A DNA stretch of 64,000 nucleotides. Origin: Candidatus Tepidiaquacellales bacterium UBA2330. GTDB taxonomy: Bacteria; Bacteroidota; Ignavibacteria; Tepidaquicellales; Tepidaquicellaceae. Shown one piece after another: positions 63,434-64,000 of the stretch (its first letter is position 1; each line of letters opens with the position of its first letter). A program made the position numbers and the translations under genes. Below the pieces are notes generated by a model. That model searched no databases. It worked only from the letters and a program-made list of their open reading frames with translations, and was not told the DNA's origin. Where the stretch lies: contig DDUU01000034.1 of NCBI GenBank assembly GCA_002344965.1, positions 1 to 64,000 on the forward strand. Reading direction: 5' to 3'.

Positions 63434-64000
63434 TCAGAAGTTCCAGTCAAATCCCGCTGTTAATATTGCAGGCAGTCCGGTCTTGATTCCCTGCGGTCTG
63501 CGGCTTGCAATGTATCTTTCGTTTGTGAAATTTTTAACGGATAAATAGAACGTTGTATTCAGTGAACTTAATCTGTATCTGCCTGTCACATCATAAATTG
63601 TAAAAGAAGGCATCAGTCCGGTTTCTCCGTTTGCCGATGGTTCAACTGTATTCAGTTCGTTGGTAAACTGCTGTCCGGTATATTTCGCCGAAAGCAAAAC
63701 TGATAATCCGAAAGGTGAAATTATTTCAAATGAATTAGCAAGCATAAAATCCGGCGCGTAAGGAAGTTTGTTACCGTTAATATTTACAGTTTCACTTCCT
63801 GAAGTAATAAATCTGTCAGCTGAATATTCAGAGCTGCTGAAAGTACCTGCTGAAGATATAATGAAATTATATTTTGATTTGAACAGCTTTCCCAGATCAA
63901 CTGTAACTCCGGTCTCAAGACCAATGTGCCTTGTCTCACCTCCGTTTACAAGTCCCGTTCCGTTTCCGCCTGAAGATTCTGAAATTGGTATTATCTGATT
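63434..64000 (-). CDS. TonB-dependent outer-membrane receptor, C-terminal part (cut by window end)
   Basis: The minus-strand frame is open from 64000 down to the stop at 63434, so the N-terminus lies outside the window. The visible 188 residues show alternating beta-strands of a porin-like barrel (for example TRHIGLETGVTVDLGKLF, then YDVTGRYRLS), and the end NFTNERYIASRRPQGIKTG, finishing in aromatic GFDWNF, is typical of TonB-dependent receptors such as the FecA type. It should import a ferric siderophore or other large substrate. Substrate unknown. Confidence 0.85.
   Translation of the reverse strand, partial: NQIIPISESSGGNGTGLVNGGETRHIGLETGVTVDLGKLFKSKYNFIISSAGTFSSSEYSADRFITSGSETVNINGNKLPYAPDFMLANSFEIISPFGLSVLLSAKYTGQQFTNELNTVEPSANGETGLMPSFTIYDVTGRYRLSSLNTTFYLSVKNFTNERYIASRRPQGIKTGLPAILTAGFDWNF

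Overview
The window reads as a chromosome segment of an AT-rich, free-living member of the Bacteroidota/Chlorobi side of life, most probably an Ignavibacteria-like lineage. The first gene ends in a type IX secretion (T9SS) type A sorting domain with the NFPNPFNP motif typical of that group. Several promoters fit the Bacteroidota pattern TTG-N19-21-TAnnTTTG, many secreted proteins are very large, and a TonB-dependent receptor starts at the right edge. This placement is inferred from family signatures, not from a marker gene.

Left part (1-15,630), mostly ordinary genes: a CRTAC1-like secreted beta-propeller protein with a T9SS tail; a secreted protein with a carboxypeptidase-regulatory-like domain; a lipoprotein with an apparent caspase-like His/Cys dyad; aquaporin Z; a DUF6265 protein; an SRPBCC/AHSA1 protein; an arsR-acr3 arsenite unit with a perfect palindromic operator; a remnant of an isocitrate lyase C-terminus; a CNNM/CorC-type membrane protein; and a six-gene sulfur unit (ArsR-type regulator, TPMT-like methyltransferase, DUF6132-rhodanese, persulfide dioxygenase-rhodanese fusion, two YeeE/YedE half-transporters).

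Central and right part (15,980-63,233), the striking region: seven very large secreted proteins (703 to 3,150 aa). Their bodies differ (metallopeptidase, parallel beta-helix, LamG, SBBP and FG-GAP propellers), but all end in the same C-terminal module of about 180 residues, whose last 60 residues hold two dockerin-like calcium loops and usually finish in FVSKITP. None has the T9SS type A tail. Three of the seven are divergently paired with paralogous 480-490 aa helical proteins carrying an SP(Y/F)F(N) motif near the N-terminus (19,497-20,957; 34,525-35,964; 52,119-53,594). Three mRNA leaders in this cluster carry strong, partly interleaved (pseudoknot-like) helices directly after a Bacteroidota-type promoter. 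Four convergent gene ends share one hairpin terminator, and gene tails show recent sequence exchange. This repertoire of shared C-terminal modules, partner genes and structured leaders is the best candidate here for an undescribed system.

Embedded in it is a type III restriction-modification island (45,204-51,955): mod, a BRO-N/antirepressor-like gene, res and a zinc-ribbon protein, all on one strand. A small MITE-like inverted repeat lies just upstream. A palindrome occurs both in the leader and inside the coding sequence of the BRO gene.

Broken genes: the isocitrate lyase fragment near 9,713-9,851, a DUF899 gene with an early in-frame stop (30,671-31,366), and an ATG-less fragment at 11,256-11,440. 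No tRNA, rRNA, CRISPR array or complete insertion sequence was recognised.
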